The translations under genes were made by a program, and so were the position numbers. From Anaerolineaceae bacterium (GTDB lineage: Bacteria; Chloroflexota; Anaerolineae; Anaerolineales; Anaerolineaceae), in assembly GCA_016841445.1 (NCBI GenBank), contig JAENZD010000001.1:1240001-1304000 (forward strand): a DNA stretch of 64,000 bases. The letters run 5' to 3'. This document shows, piece after piece, positions 27,154 through 35,329 of this stretch (the stretch's first letter is position 1; each line of letters opens with the position of its first letter). The notes under the pieces are model-generated. The model searched no databases, was not told the origin of the DNA, and saw only the letters and a program-made list of their open reading frames with translations.

Positions 27154-27768
27154 TTATTTTTGCTCCCGGTAAAGATCAGGATCAACGACCTTAACCATCT
27201 CAAAAGGATCCACCTTTTGATCAAGAAAATGTGCGACCTGAGTAAATGCTTCTACCGGTTGACGCAAGACATCATTATAACTGATATACAGGGTCTGAAT
27301 CCAGTCCTGATCAGCTAACCATGATTTGACTTCAAGGAGGTGATCTTCATAAGATTGTCGAAGCATTTCATCTGACATAGGATGATCACTTTGATTACCG
27401 GTCCTCTCCAGCATCCTCTGTTGAGATGCTAAGATTTCATCTAAATTCCGCTCCATGAATATCACTTTATACTGATAGTCCTCAGGCAGGTATGAAAGCA
27501 ATGCGGAAATTATCTTTACTGCTTTCCCCTGGGCGGATTTCAGCCAATCCAGATCCCCTTTAGGAAGTCTCTTCACACGTTCGAATTCGTAATAACCTTT
27601 CGGATTATTGGCATCTGCAGAGCGGATCTGATCGGCTATCAGGCCCATACCACCCGTAGTTAGCGCAGACATCATCATAGATGTTCCGGATCGGGGTAAA
27701 CCGGAAACAACAGTGACAAACTGATCCGGCTCAAAAATTTTTTTGATAAAAGAACGGATTGATGTCAT
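27154..27768 (-). CDS. Sulfotransferase family protein
   Basis: 204 residues. The 5'-phosphosulfate-binding loop 'SGLPRSGTSMMMSAL' is near residue 22, and 'VIFMERNLDEILASQ' near 104 resembles the family's 3'-phosphate region. Transfers sulfate from PAPS to a hydroxyl or amine; the acceptor is unknown. Small for the family, but complete from start to a charged C-terminus. Lies between the phosphoesterase (12 bases upstream) and the sulfatase-like gene, pointing to one pathway of sulfated or phosphorylated surface or storage compounds (inference). Confidence 0.75.
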   Translation of the reverse strand: MTSIRSFIKKIFEPDQFVTVVSGLPRSGTSMMMSALTTGGMGLIADQIRSADANNPKGYYEFERVKRLPKGDLDWLKSAQGKAVKIISALLSYLPEDYQYKVIFMERNLDEILASQQRMLERTGNQSDHPMSDEMLRQSYEDHLLEVKSWLADQDWIQTLYISYNDVLRQPVEAFTQVAHFLDQKVDPFEMVKVVDPDLYREQK

Positions 27769-27780
27769 TATTTCTGTTTC

Positions 27781-29142
27781 CTATAAATGCCGGTGATCGC
27801 CAAAACTAACACCGCTCATATAATGAAAAGACCAATCGTGACCATCTGCCAAAGCATTTTTTTCTTGGGGATAGAACACAAAGGTCTTTGCCAGGGCTTT
27901 TAATTGGCCAAATTCCATGAAATTGAGGTTCGCTGGGATCACATTGCGCCAAGTCCCGGTATTAATATAATACTGCTCCTCTTTTCCTTCGGCAGAAATC
28001 AATGATACTTCAGGGAAATGTGTATGTCCACTGACCACACAATTCACACCTGAGGTTTTATCCTGGATCAAAGCCTCATTTTTCACCCATTTAACCTGGG
28101 ATTTGACTTTGATTGATTTTGATACCAATTTCATAAGCCGTTTAATTAACCAATATGGGATCCCCCGCCTGAATATGCCAGATTTTAATAACCCCATCAA
28201 AAGAACCCTGACAATCGGATTGACTGATTTCGTTTGTTTTAATGTCTTTGCAAAAAGCTGATTTCTGCTGAGGGTATTAATCACATTTGTGAAGGAAGGT
28301 TTGATCAGCCGCCAGGTTTCCTTCCTGCTGACTCCCGGGGTTGACAATAAGTAAGAGAGCCAGGCAGTCGTTGGCCGGACATCATCAAACGCCATCAGCC
28401 GCTCATAAATCGCCAGCATATTATGATCATTGAGTATCGTTTTTTCTCCGTGTTCTTTCACAAAATACCACGATAAAGCCGCCCCAAATTCAATGGTCGT
28501 GATATCGCCAAAGCAAGCGTTGCCATAATCATCGGCAGGAATATCTGCAGGAATTGATTTTACATGGCGAAGGTTGATCGAAAAGTTGGCCGGATCATAT
28601 TCATGTCCATGCCTGATCAGGCAAAATGGATTCTGTTGATTGTCATGGAAAATCAAGTAATTTTCAAATGGATTTTCGGACCCATAAATTCCAAACAATT
28701 CACGTATAGTACTCCGAATTTTTGGGGTCGCATTTCCCAGGCGGTCATGATTTCCCATAATGAGATGCAGTACCACTTCAACATCAAAATAATCATCTAT
28801 GGATTGAAATAACCTCAGCGTCTCATCGACTTTTTCTTCACTTTTTATTGCATCAATAATTGACAGTATGGTCTTTTCTTCGTCAGAACCTGGGTTAACA
28901 TCGCGATTATCGACATAAGGACGGTTTTTATCATTCAGCCAAATAGCAGATCGTGAAATCTCCAGAATGTCGCCCGCAAGGACCAGGTCAATTTTTTCGA
29001 TCTGATAAAATATTGCGAATTGATTGATTTTAGCAAAGTACGCTCTGAATATTTCTGAGGATAAATTTCGATTAAACTTTCTTTCGCCAATTTGTGTGGA
29101 TTGCGCTTCTGAAAAATGTAAATCTGATAAAACAACAATCAT
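27781..29142 (-). CDS. Calcineurin-type metallophosphoesterase
   Basis: 453 residues. Dinuclear metal motifs in order: 'VVLSDLHFSE' at the N-terminus, 'LVLAGDILEI' near residue 55, 'LIMGNHDRLG' near 132 and 'VVSGHTHFPE' near 365, followed by 'YYINTGTWRN'. A 170-residue insert between the third and fourth motifs is rich in basic residues and may be a substrate or membrane-surface contact. Hydrolyses a phosphate ester of unknown identity. First gene of the minus-strand run that continues into sulfotransferase, sulfatase-like and lgt. Confidence 0.82.
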   Translation of the reverse strand: MIVVLSDLHFSEAQSTQIGERKFNRNLSSEIFRAYFAKINQFAIFYQIEKIDLVLAGDILEISRSAIWLNDKNRPYVDNRDVNPGSDEEKTILSIIDAIKSEEKVDETLRLFQSIDDYFDVEVVLHLIMGNHDRLGNATPKIRSTIRELFGIYGSENPFENYLIFHDNQQNPFCLIRHGHEYDPANFSINLRHVKSIPADIPADDYGNACFGDITTIEFGAALSWYFVKEHGEKTILNDHNMLAIYERLMAFDDVRPTTAWLSYLLSTPGVSRKETWRLIKPSFTNVINTLSRNQLFAKTLKQTKSVNPIVRVLLMGLLKSGIFRRGIPYWLIKRLMKLVSKSIKVKSQVKWVKNEALIQDKTSGVNCVVSGHTHFPEVSLISAEGKEEQYYINTGTWRNVIPANLNFMEFGQLKALAKTFVFYPQEKNALADGHDWSFHYMSGVSFGDHRHL

Positions 29143-29264
29143 GATTTCTCCAAATCTTTAAGTATCTAACCTTAATTATCTCATATCAGGGACAGCAAAG
29201 ATATTAAAGAAATATAAAATTATTGTAAATATTTTTATCACCTAGAAATTATCCTGTTCCAGGT

Positions 29265-30308
29265 TTAGGATTGAACCAATGCTGATTTAAAAGCAGCAAT
29301 AATCACAGGAATATCTTCATCTAGAACCCAATAATGGCAGACCATTCTGAAATGTCTTGGACCTGTAATCCCCGCTTTTACTCCCAGTTTCATTAATCGG
29401 GCGGCACACACTTCTGCACTGATGTCAAGAGAAGAGTCCACTTCGATGTAAACCATATTGGTGTTGGGCGAACCCTTGTCCAGACGAATGCCATCAATTT
29501 CGGATAATCCTTCGGCGAGTTGCCGTGCATGAGTGTGATCCTCAGCCAAACGGTCAACCATTTCCTCAAGCGCTACAATCCCAGCGGCTGCCAGGACACC
29601 AGCCTGGCGCATCCCGCCGCCTAACTGTTTCCGAATTCTGCGAGCGTTTTCAATGAAAACTTCTGAACCACATAAAACAGAGCCAACCGGCGCACATAGA
29701 CCTTTGCTAAGGCAGAATGTGACCGAATCAACCATTTCAACCAGTTCAGAAACCGGCACTCCCTGATCAACAGCAGCGTTGAATATCCTCGCCCCATCAA
29801 GATGCACTTTCAATCCAGCATCACGGGCTGGTCTGACCATTTTCATCATCTTGTCACGAGAGATGGATACACCGCCGCATTTATTATGTGTATTCTCGAG
29901 GATCAGTAATTTTGAAGGTGGAAAATGAAAATCAACGCCCCTGATGGCATTCTTGATATCATCAATCAACAGGGTGCCATCGGGTTGGTTAGGGATCGTA
30001 TGCGGGTGAACACCACCCAATGCGGAAATTCCGCCTGCTTCATACAGAAAAGTATGCCCATGATCCCCCATTATGACCTCATCCCCCCGCCCACAGTGCG
30101 TTAATACGGCTGTCAGGTTTCCCATCGTCCCGGATGGAATGAACAGCCCTGCTTCTTTCCCTAACTTCTCTGCGGCCATTTCCTGCAAACGGTTAATCGT
30201 AGGGTCTTCCCCATAAACATCATCGCCCAGATCAGCCTCTGCCATCGCTTTTCGCATTTTGGGGGTGGGTAATGTCAACGTATCAGACCGAAGATCAATC
30301 CATTTCAT
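29265..30308 (-). CDS. ltaE: Low-specificity L-threonine aldolase
   Basis: PLP enzyme splitting threonine or allo-threonine to glycine and acetaldehyde. 347 residues, normal length. 'DLRSDTLTLPTPKMRKAM' opens the protein, 'FIPSGTMGNLTA' binds the cofactor phosphate, 'HLDGARIFNAA' holds the pyridine-pairing Asp, and the Schiff-base lysine is in 'FCLSKGLCAPVGS' near 205. Start overlaps the rluD stop (TAATG). The acetaldehyde it makes would be a plausible substrate for the aldehyde oxidoreductase at 11584 (inference). Confidence 0.92.
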   Translation of the reverse strand: MKWIDLRSDTLTLPTPKMRKAMAEADLGDDVYGEDPTINRLQEMAAEKLGKEAGLFIPSGTMGNLTAVLTHCGRGDEVIMGDHGHTFLYEAGGISALGGVHPHTIPNQPDGTLLIDDIKNAIRGVDFHFPPSKLLILENTHNKCGGVSISRDKMMKMVRPARDAGLKVHLDGARIFNAAVDQGVPVSELVEMVDSVTFCLSKGLCAPVGSVLCGSEVFIENARRIRKQLGGGMRQAGVLAAAGIVALEEMVDRLAEDHTHARQLAEGLSEIDGIRLDKGSPNTNMVYIEVDSSLDISAEVCAARLMKLGVKAGITGPRHFRMVCHYWVLDEDIPVIIAAFKSALVQS

Positions 30309-31240
30309 TATGAGAGCCTCATTTCTTCAAGTGTTTCCAAAACATCCTTCAAATCTTTTGGAAGCGGCGCTTCAAACACTTTTAACGCTCGATCTCCAGG
30401 GAGACGGACAGCAAGCGACTTCGCATGCAAGAAAAATCGATTGAGTTCGAGGCTGGCGTGACGATGTCCGTATAAGGTATCGCCAACCACAGGTACACCG
30501 ATATAGCTTAAGTGAACACGAATTTGATGGGTTCGTCCAGTGATGGGATGAACTTCCAGCAGTGAGTGTTTCACATATCGCTTGGATTCGAAATACTCGC
30601 TCACAGCAGGTTTTCCCTGGCTGCGCAGCCCAACAGCCATCCTGGTTCGAACGTTTGCATCCCTTTCAATCGGAGCTTCGATCCGTCCGGTGGGTGTCGG
30701 CGGGTGCCCATCCACCAGTGCTATATAAGTTTTACGTATATCACGGGATTTGAATTGCTTTACCAGCCAGCGGTAAGATTCATTTGTTTTTGCAAAGATC
30801 AAAACCCCGGATGTATCCTTATCCAAACGGTGGACCACACCCGGCCGATCCAGCTCTCCCACCTGGCGGATCGCTGGATAGTAAGCCAGTAGGGCATTGA
30901 CAATGGTTCCTGAATAATTTCCTGCCCCCGGATGAACGACAATCCCAGCAGGTTTATTGATAACAATGACATTGTCATCTTCAAATATGATATTTAGCTC
31001 GATATCTTCGGGAATCAGGCTATCCGTATCATCATCGGGGAGAAATATCTCAACAATACTTTCGGGTTTTGCTTTTGCCCCTGCTTTATTAACAACAACA
31101 CCATCCAATGTAACAGAACCCTGTTCGATAATATTCTTTATCTGAGAGCGGGAAATTTCAGGCAATTGTTCCGATAGGAATTTATCCACCCGGACATCCG
31201 CATCTTTATGAACCGTAAACGTGCGCTTCTGGGCTTTCAT
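30308..31240 (-). CDS. rluD: RluD-family 23S rRNA pseudouridine synthase
   Basis: 310 residues: an N-terminal S4 RNA-binding domain ('VRVDKFLSEQLPEISRSQIK') and a catalytic domain with the active-site Asp in HRLDKDTSG near residue 142, then 'LVDGHPP' and 'ITGRTHQIRVHL'. Modifies uridines of large-subunit rRNA; exact sites not determinable here. Coupled to lspA by ATGA overlap, a common lspA-rluD pair in bacteria. Confidence 0.93.
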   Translation of the reverse strand: MKAQKRTFTVHKDADVRVDKFLSEQLPEISRSQIKNIIEQGSVTLDGVVVNKAGAKAKPESIVEIFLPDDDTDSLIPEDIELNIIFEDDNVIVINKPAGIVVHPGAGNYSGTIVNALLAYYPAIRQVGELDRPGVVHRLDKDTSGVLIFAKTNESYRWLVKQFKSRDIRKTYIALVDGHPPTPTGRIEAPIERDANVRTRMAVGLRSQGKPAVSEYFESKRYVKHSLLEVHPITGRTHQIRVHLSYIGVPVVGDTLYGHRHASLELNRFFLHAKSLAVRLPGDRALKVFEAPLPKDLKDVLETLEEMRLS

Positions 31241-31806
31241 GTCTCACTGTCAACAATTTTTGTGCCGTCTGAATTTTCCCCTTCAGTCGTCTCGTTTTTT
31301 GTTTTTTCTTTACGATCAGCAACCCACATGGAAAGGATCAGCAAGCCAACACCAATTGTGATGGACGAGTCAGCAATATTAAAGACAGCGAAATCACCGA
31401 CAGATATAAAATCCAGAACAGCGCCAGATAAAAATCCGGTATCACCCCTCAATCGATCGATCAGGTTGCCAAGCGCACCACCCATTTGCATGGCCATCGC
31501 GACGCGCATTAGTTTTTGATCCTTAGGAATTTGTGGATAGTAATAGATAATGAACCCGGTAACGAAAAATGCCAGGATGCCAAAAATTAACCCACCTCCC
31601 TGGAAAAAGCCAAATGCCGCACCGGTATTCCGCCAATGGACAAATCGAAAATAAGGCGCAAGCCAATCCAAAGGCATCCAACTGGTGCCAAAGGGAATAT
31701 TGTTCCGTATGATTGCTTTCGTGAACTGGTCCGCAGCAATGATAATGGCTGTGACAGTAAACAACAACCAATAATTCTTAATAATTTTCTTCAAGTTTTT
31801 CTCCAA
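31237..31806 (-). CDS. lspA: Lipoprotein signal peptidase II
   Basis: Membrane aspartyl protease that removes signal peptides from diacylglyceryl-modified prolipoproteins. 189 residues, four hydrophobic segments, conserved 'AADQFTKAII' near 25, 'NTGAAFGFF' near 62, and catalytic Asp residues in 'GALGNLIDRL' near 117 and 'FAVFNIADSSITIG' near 142. The C-terminal 25 residues are charged and dispensable-looking. It lies four bases after ileS, part of the ileS-lspA-rluD-ltaE operon. Confidence 0.95.
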   Translation of the reverse strand: MEKNLKKIIKNYWLLFTVTAIIIAADQFTKAIIRNNIPFGTSWMPLDWLAPYFRFVHWRNTGAAFGFFQGGGLIFGILAFFVTGFIIYYYPQIPKDQKLMRVAMAMQMGGALGNLIDRLRGDTGFLSGAVLDFISVGDFAVFNIADSSITIGVGLLILSMWVADRKEKTKNETTEGENSDGTKIVDSET

Positions 31807-31810
31807 TTAA

Positions 31811-34800
31811 TCAGACCTTTTCGATACAGATCCGAGCGGTTTCACCATCGAATTGATCTTGCATCATGGGTAACCCTTCAGGGGTTTTGCCGGATGTGAT
31901 CTCTTTTGCCAATGTTTCTTCTTTGATATAACCCTCAAACGCTTTAATCGCTTTGGTCAATCCTTCCGAAGCTGAATAATAAAGATGAATCCTGTCAGCG
32001 ATGTCAAAGTCTGCATCTTTACGAAGGGATTGTACCCGCCTGACAAATTCTCGCACAAGACCTTCATTAACCAACTCAGGAGAAAGTTCAGTGACCAGTG
32101 CAGCTAGGTATGCCCCCTCAGAAGCTACCGCATAACCTTCTTTAGACTCCGCCCGAACTTCGACTTCATCCGATGTGATCTCATAACTTTGGCCATCAAC
32201 AATGATCGTCAGTGTTTCGGCATTAAGCAGTGACCGTGCAGATTGGTCTGGCGGCAAGGCCATCAGTGCTTTTCTTACCTTTGGAAAATCGGCTTTAAAA
32301 CGTTGTCCCAACTGTTTTGGCAGCGGATTCAAACTGAAGCTCACCGCTTCGCTGGCACTCCCAAGTAAACTGACTTCTTTGACGTTCAGTTCGTCTTTGA
32401 GAAGGTCGTCATAATCCCCCACGACACTTTGTTCATCGAGATTGCCCACCACAAAAGCTGCTTCTGCCAGGGGTTGGCGGACCTTTAGGCTCTCCGAATT
32501 GCGTGCAGCATGGCCTAAAGAAGCGAGTTTCATTACAACAGCCATATCTCTATTTAATCGCTCATCAATCAACGCTGGGTTGAATTTTGGCCACTCTGCC
32601 AGGTGAATGGATTCGGGTGCGTCAGAGTCCATACCCCGCACAAGATTTTGATAAAGTTCTTCGGCGATAAACGGCATGCTGGGTGCCAGCAGATAAGCCA
32701 GGGTTTTCAATGCTTCGTAGAGTGTGGCATATGCAGCGTATTTATCCGAGTCTGATTCGGTTTTCCAGTAGCGCCGCCGCGAACGTCTCAGATACCAGTT
32801 TGAGAGCTGGTCTACAAATTTTTCAACGGGTCGAGTTGCACCAGGCACATCGTAATTTTCAAATGCCTCTGTTACATCCCGCACCAATGTGTGAAGTGAG
32901 GAAAGAAGCCATCGATCAAGGTCGCTGTATTCTGGCTTAACATCCGGTGACGGCTCCCAATTATCCAGGTTGGCATAGGTCACAAAGAAGGAGTAGGTGT
33001 TCCACAGGGTGAGGGTGAAGTTCCGTACTACATCACCCACAAGGTCTTCTGAGAAACGCCTCTCTTGCCCGGGAGGGCCCGCAGTATAGAGATACCAGCG
33101 CAGGGCATCAGCACCATGGTGATTGATCACATCCCAGGGTTCAACGATATTACCCCTGGATTTGGACATTTTATAGCCGTCTTTATCCAGGATTAGCCCC
33201 AGGCAGATCACATTATTAAAACAATGGCTGTCAAATACCAGCGTGCTGATAGCATGCAGGGTATAGAACCAACCTCGGGTTTGGTCAACCGCCTCGCAGA
33301 TGAAATCCGCCGGGAACTGCTCCTTGAAGGTTTCTATATTTTCAAAGGGGTAATGCCACTGGCCGACAGGCATAGAACCTGAGTCAAACCACACATCGAT
33401 CAGCTCTACCACACGGGTCATTCGTCCGTTACACTCAGGACAGTTAAAGTGGACATTATCCACGTAAGGCCTGTGGAGGTCGAGATCACTTAAATCCCGC
33501 CCTGTGTGTTCACTCAATTCTTTAACAGAACCAATACACACCTGGTGGTGGCAGGTTTCACACTCCCATACAGGCAATGGCGTGCCCCAATATCTCTCAC
33601 GCCCTAATGCCCAATCGATGTTATTTTCCAGCCAGTTTCCGAACCTGCCGTTCTTTATGTATTCCGGATACCAGTTAATATTTTCGTTCAGGTCAACCAG
33701 CCGGTCTTTCAACTCGCTCGTTCGGATATACCAGGTCGGACGGGCGTAATACAGTAGTGGCGTATCACATCGCCAGCAGAAAGGATAGGTGTGTTCGTAG
33801 CTTTCAACTTTGAACAACAAACCGCGGTCGTCTAAAGCTTTCACGATCAGCGGGTCAGCATCCTTAACCCACATCCCTGCCCAGGGGCTGACATCATTGG
33901 TGAAGCGGCCTGCGTCATTCACCGTCATCAGGATCGGCAGGTCATACTCGATCGAAACCTGCATATCGTCCGCGCCAAAGGCTGGCGCAAGGTGTACCAG
34001 ACCGCTGCCGTCTTCTGTAGTGACAAAATCAGCTAAAACAACGTAATGGGCATCTTTTTCGACCGGCATAAATGTAAATAAGGGGTTGTAATGCTTCCCC
34101 TTGAGTGCTTTGCCTTTGAACGTTTTTTCAATGGTATAGGTCTGATCACCCAGTACTTTTTCAACCAGGGATTTTGCTAATATCAGGTATTCCTGGTCGG
34201 CACCTTCCCCCAACGCGACTTTGACATATTCAATATTGGGATGTGCTGCAACAGCCACATTCCCAGGCAGCGTCCAGGGGGTTGTCGTCCAGACCAATAA
34301 AGAGGTGTTTTCTTCATCGACCAGGGGCATCCGTACAAAGACTGATGGATCAGAGACCTGGGCATAACCCTGAGCAACCTCGTGATCTGAAAGAGGAGTT
34401 CCACAGCGTGGGCAGTAGGGAACAACTTTAAAACCCTGGTAGAGGAATCCTTTGTCCCAGATGGATTTCAGCAGCCACCAAACTGATTCGATGTAAGAAT
34501 TCTTATATGTCACATAAGCATCATTCAGATCAACCCAAAAAGCGATCCGGTCAGTCAGTCTCTCCCAATCCTGGATATAGGTAAACACAGAATCACGGCA
34601 AAGTTCATTGAATTTTGCAATGCCGTAATCCTCAATTTCCTGTTTATTCGTAAAACCGAGGCGCTTCTCTACCTCGATCTCAACCGGCAGGCCATGCGTA
34701 TCCCAACCACCGCGCCGCAAGACGTGATAACCATTCATACATTTGTAGCGCGGGAACATATCCTTAAATACCCGGGCTAAGACGTGATGCACGCCAGGTT

Positions 34801-34957
34801 TTCCATTGGCCGTCGGCGGTCCTTCAAAGAAGACATACTCCGGTCCACCCAGCCGGCTGGACATTGACTTGTGGAAAATGTCATTCTTTTTCCAAAAACG
34901 TAAATTTTCCGATTCCAACAATGTAATGTTCAATCGTGATGATACAGGTTCGAACAT
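31811..34957 (-). CDS. ileS: Isoleucyl-tRNA synthetase, type 2
   Basis: 1048 residues from the ATG at 34957, which has GGAGGATC just upstream. An in-frame start at 35062 would run through the T-box terminator and is rejected. The HIGH-type motif reads 'PTANGKPGVHHVL' near residue 40 and KMSKS is in 'GYKMSKSRGN' near 600. The editing domain lies between and the anticodon-binding domain after them. The 'GVHH' form and length match the IleRS2 class found in Chloroflexota and eukaryote-like lineages. Attaches isoleucine to tRNA-Ile; controlled by a T-box. Confidence 0.94.
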   Translation of the reverse strand: MFEPVSSRLNITLLESENLRFWKKNDIFHKSMSSRLGGPEYVFFEGPPTANGKPGVHHVLARVFKDMFPRYKCMNGYHVLRRGGWDTHGLPVEIEVEKRLGFTNKQEIEDYGIAKFNELCRDSVFTYIQDWERLTDRIAFWVDLNDAYVTYKNSYIESVWWLLKSIWDKGFLYQGFKVVPYCPRCGTPLSDHEVAQGYAQVSDPSVFVRMPLVDEENTSLLVWTTTPWTLPGNVAVAAHPNIEYVKVALGEGADQEYLILAKSLVEKVLGDQTYTIEKTFKGKALKGKHYNPLFTFMPVEKDAHYVVLADFVTTEDGSGLVHLAPAFGADDMQVSIEYDLPILMTVNDAGRFTNDVSPWAGMWVKDADPLIVKALDDRGLLFKVESYEHTYPFCWRCDTPLLYYARPTWYIRTSELKDRLVDLNENINWYPEYIKNGRFGNWLENNIDWALGRERYWGTPLPVWECETCHHQVCIGSVKELSEHTGRDLSDLDLHRPYVDNVHFNCPECNGRMTRVVELIDVWFDSGSMPVGQWHYPFENIETFKEQFPADFICEAVDQTRGWFYTLHAISTLVFDSHCFNNVICLGLILDKDGYKMSKSRGNIVEPWDVINHHGADALRWYLYTAGPPGQERRFSEDLVGDVVRNFTLTLWNTYSFFVTYANLDNWEPSPDVKPEYSDLDRWLLSSLHTLVRDVTEAFENYDVPGATRPVEKFVDQLSNWYLRRSRRRYWKTESDSDKYAAYATLYEALKTLAYLLAPSMPFIAEELYQNLVRGMDSDAPESIHLAEWPKFNPALIDERLNRDMAVVMKLASLGHAARNSESLKVRQPLAEAAFVVGNLDEQSVVGDYDDLLKDELNVKEVSLLGSASEAVSFSLNPLPKQLGQRFKADFPKVRKALMALPPDQSARSLLNAETLTIIVDGQSYEITSDEVEVRAESKEGYAVASEGAYLAALVTELSPELVNEGLVREFVRRVQSLRKDADFDIADRIHLYYSASEGLTKAIKAFEGYIKEETLAKEITSGKTPEGLPMMQDQFDGETARICIEKV

Positions 34958-34981
34958 TGATCCTCCAGATACTTGATCCTT

Positions 34982-35267
34982 AAAAACAAATCGTCCCTTC
35001 ACAGGGACGAGCAATTGGCCCGCGGTACCACCCTGGTTTTCACTTTCATGTGAACACCTCAACCGGCTGCATCCTCAAACGAAACAACCGCACTTTGATA
35101 ACAGAGTGTGACTCCGGCTTCCCTACTGATCTTTCCAGATGTTCAGGTTGCAGCTCCGGAAGGATTTTCCATGTTCATCACTTCCCGGCTCTCACCAATC
35201 CCGGGATCGCTTCTGTGAGCGGAACATGTACTCGTTTCCATCAACACAAAAAATCCGCAATTTACAC
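34982..35267 (-). promoter_or_regulatory. T-box riboswitch leader (tRNA-Ile) with terminator
   Basis: The T-box AGGGTGGTACCGCGGG is at 35034-35019 (minus). The terminator is TCGTCCC/GGGACGA (34991-35010) followed by TTTGTTTTT. Stem I elements GAGTA near 35234, GGTGAGAG near 35190 and an ATC triplet in GGAAAATCC near 35160 fit an isoleucine specifier. Uncharged tRNA-Ile would bind and stabilise the antiterminator, raising ileS-lspA-rluD-ltaE expression. Confidence 0.93.
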
Positions 35268-35273
35268 GCCTAC

Positions 35274-35302
35274 ATTATCCCACAATAAGGGTATCGGGTC
35301 AA
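35274..35302 (-). promoter_or_regulatory. Sigma-70 promoter of the ileS operon
   Basis: TTGACC (35302-35297), a 17-base spacer and GATAAT (35279-35274) on the minus strand. It lies directly before the T-box leader and 28 bases from the end of the copper ATPase gene. Confidence 0.75.
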
Positions 35303-35329
35303 TAAGTCGATTGAAAAGGATCATTGATC

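Noticed and set aside
34958-35062. N-terminal extension of IleS to 35062
   Set aside because: It would be encoded by the T-box and terminator; the ATG at 34957 has a GGAGG site and the correct family start.
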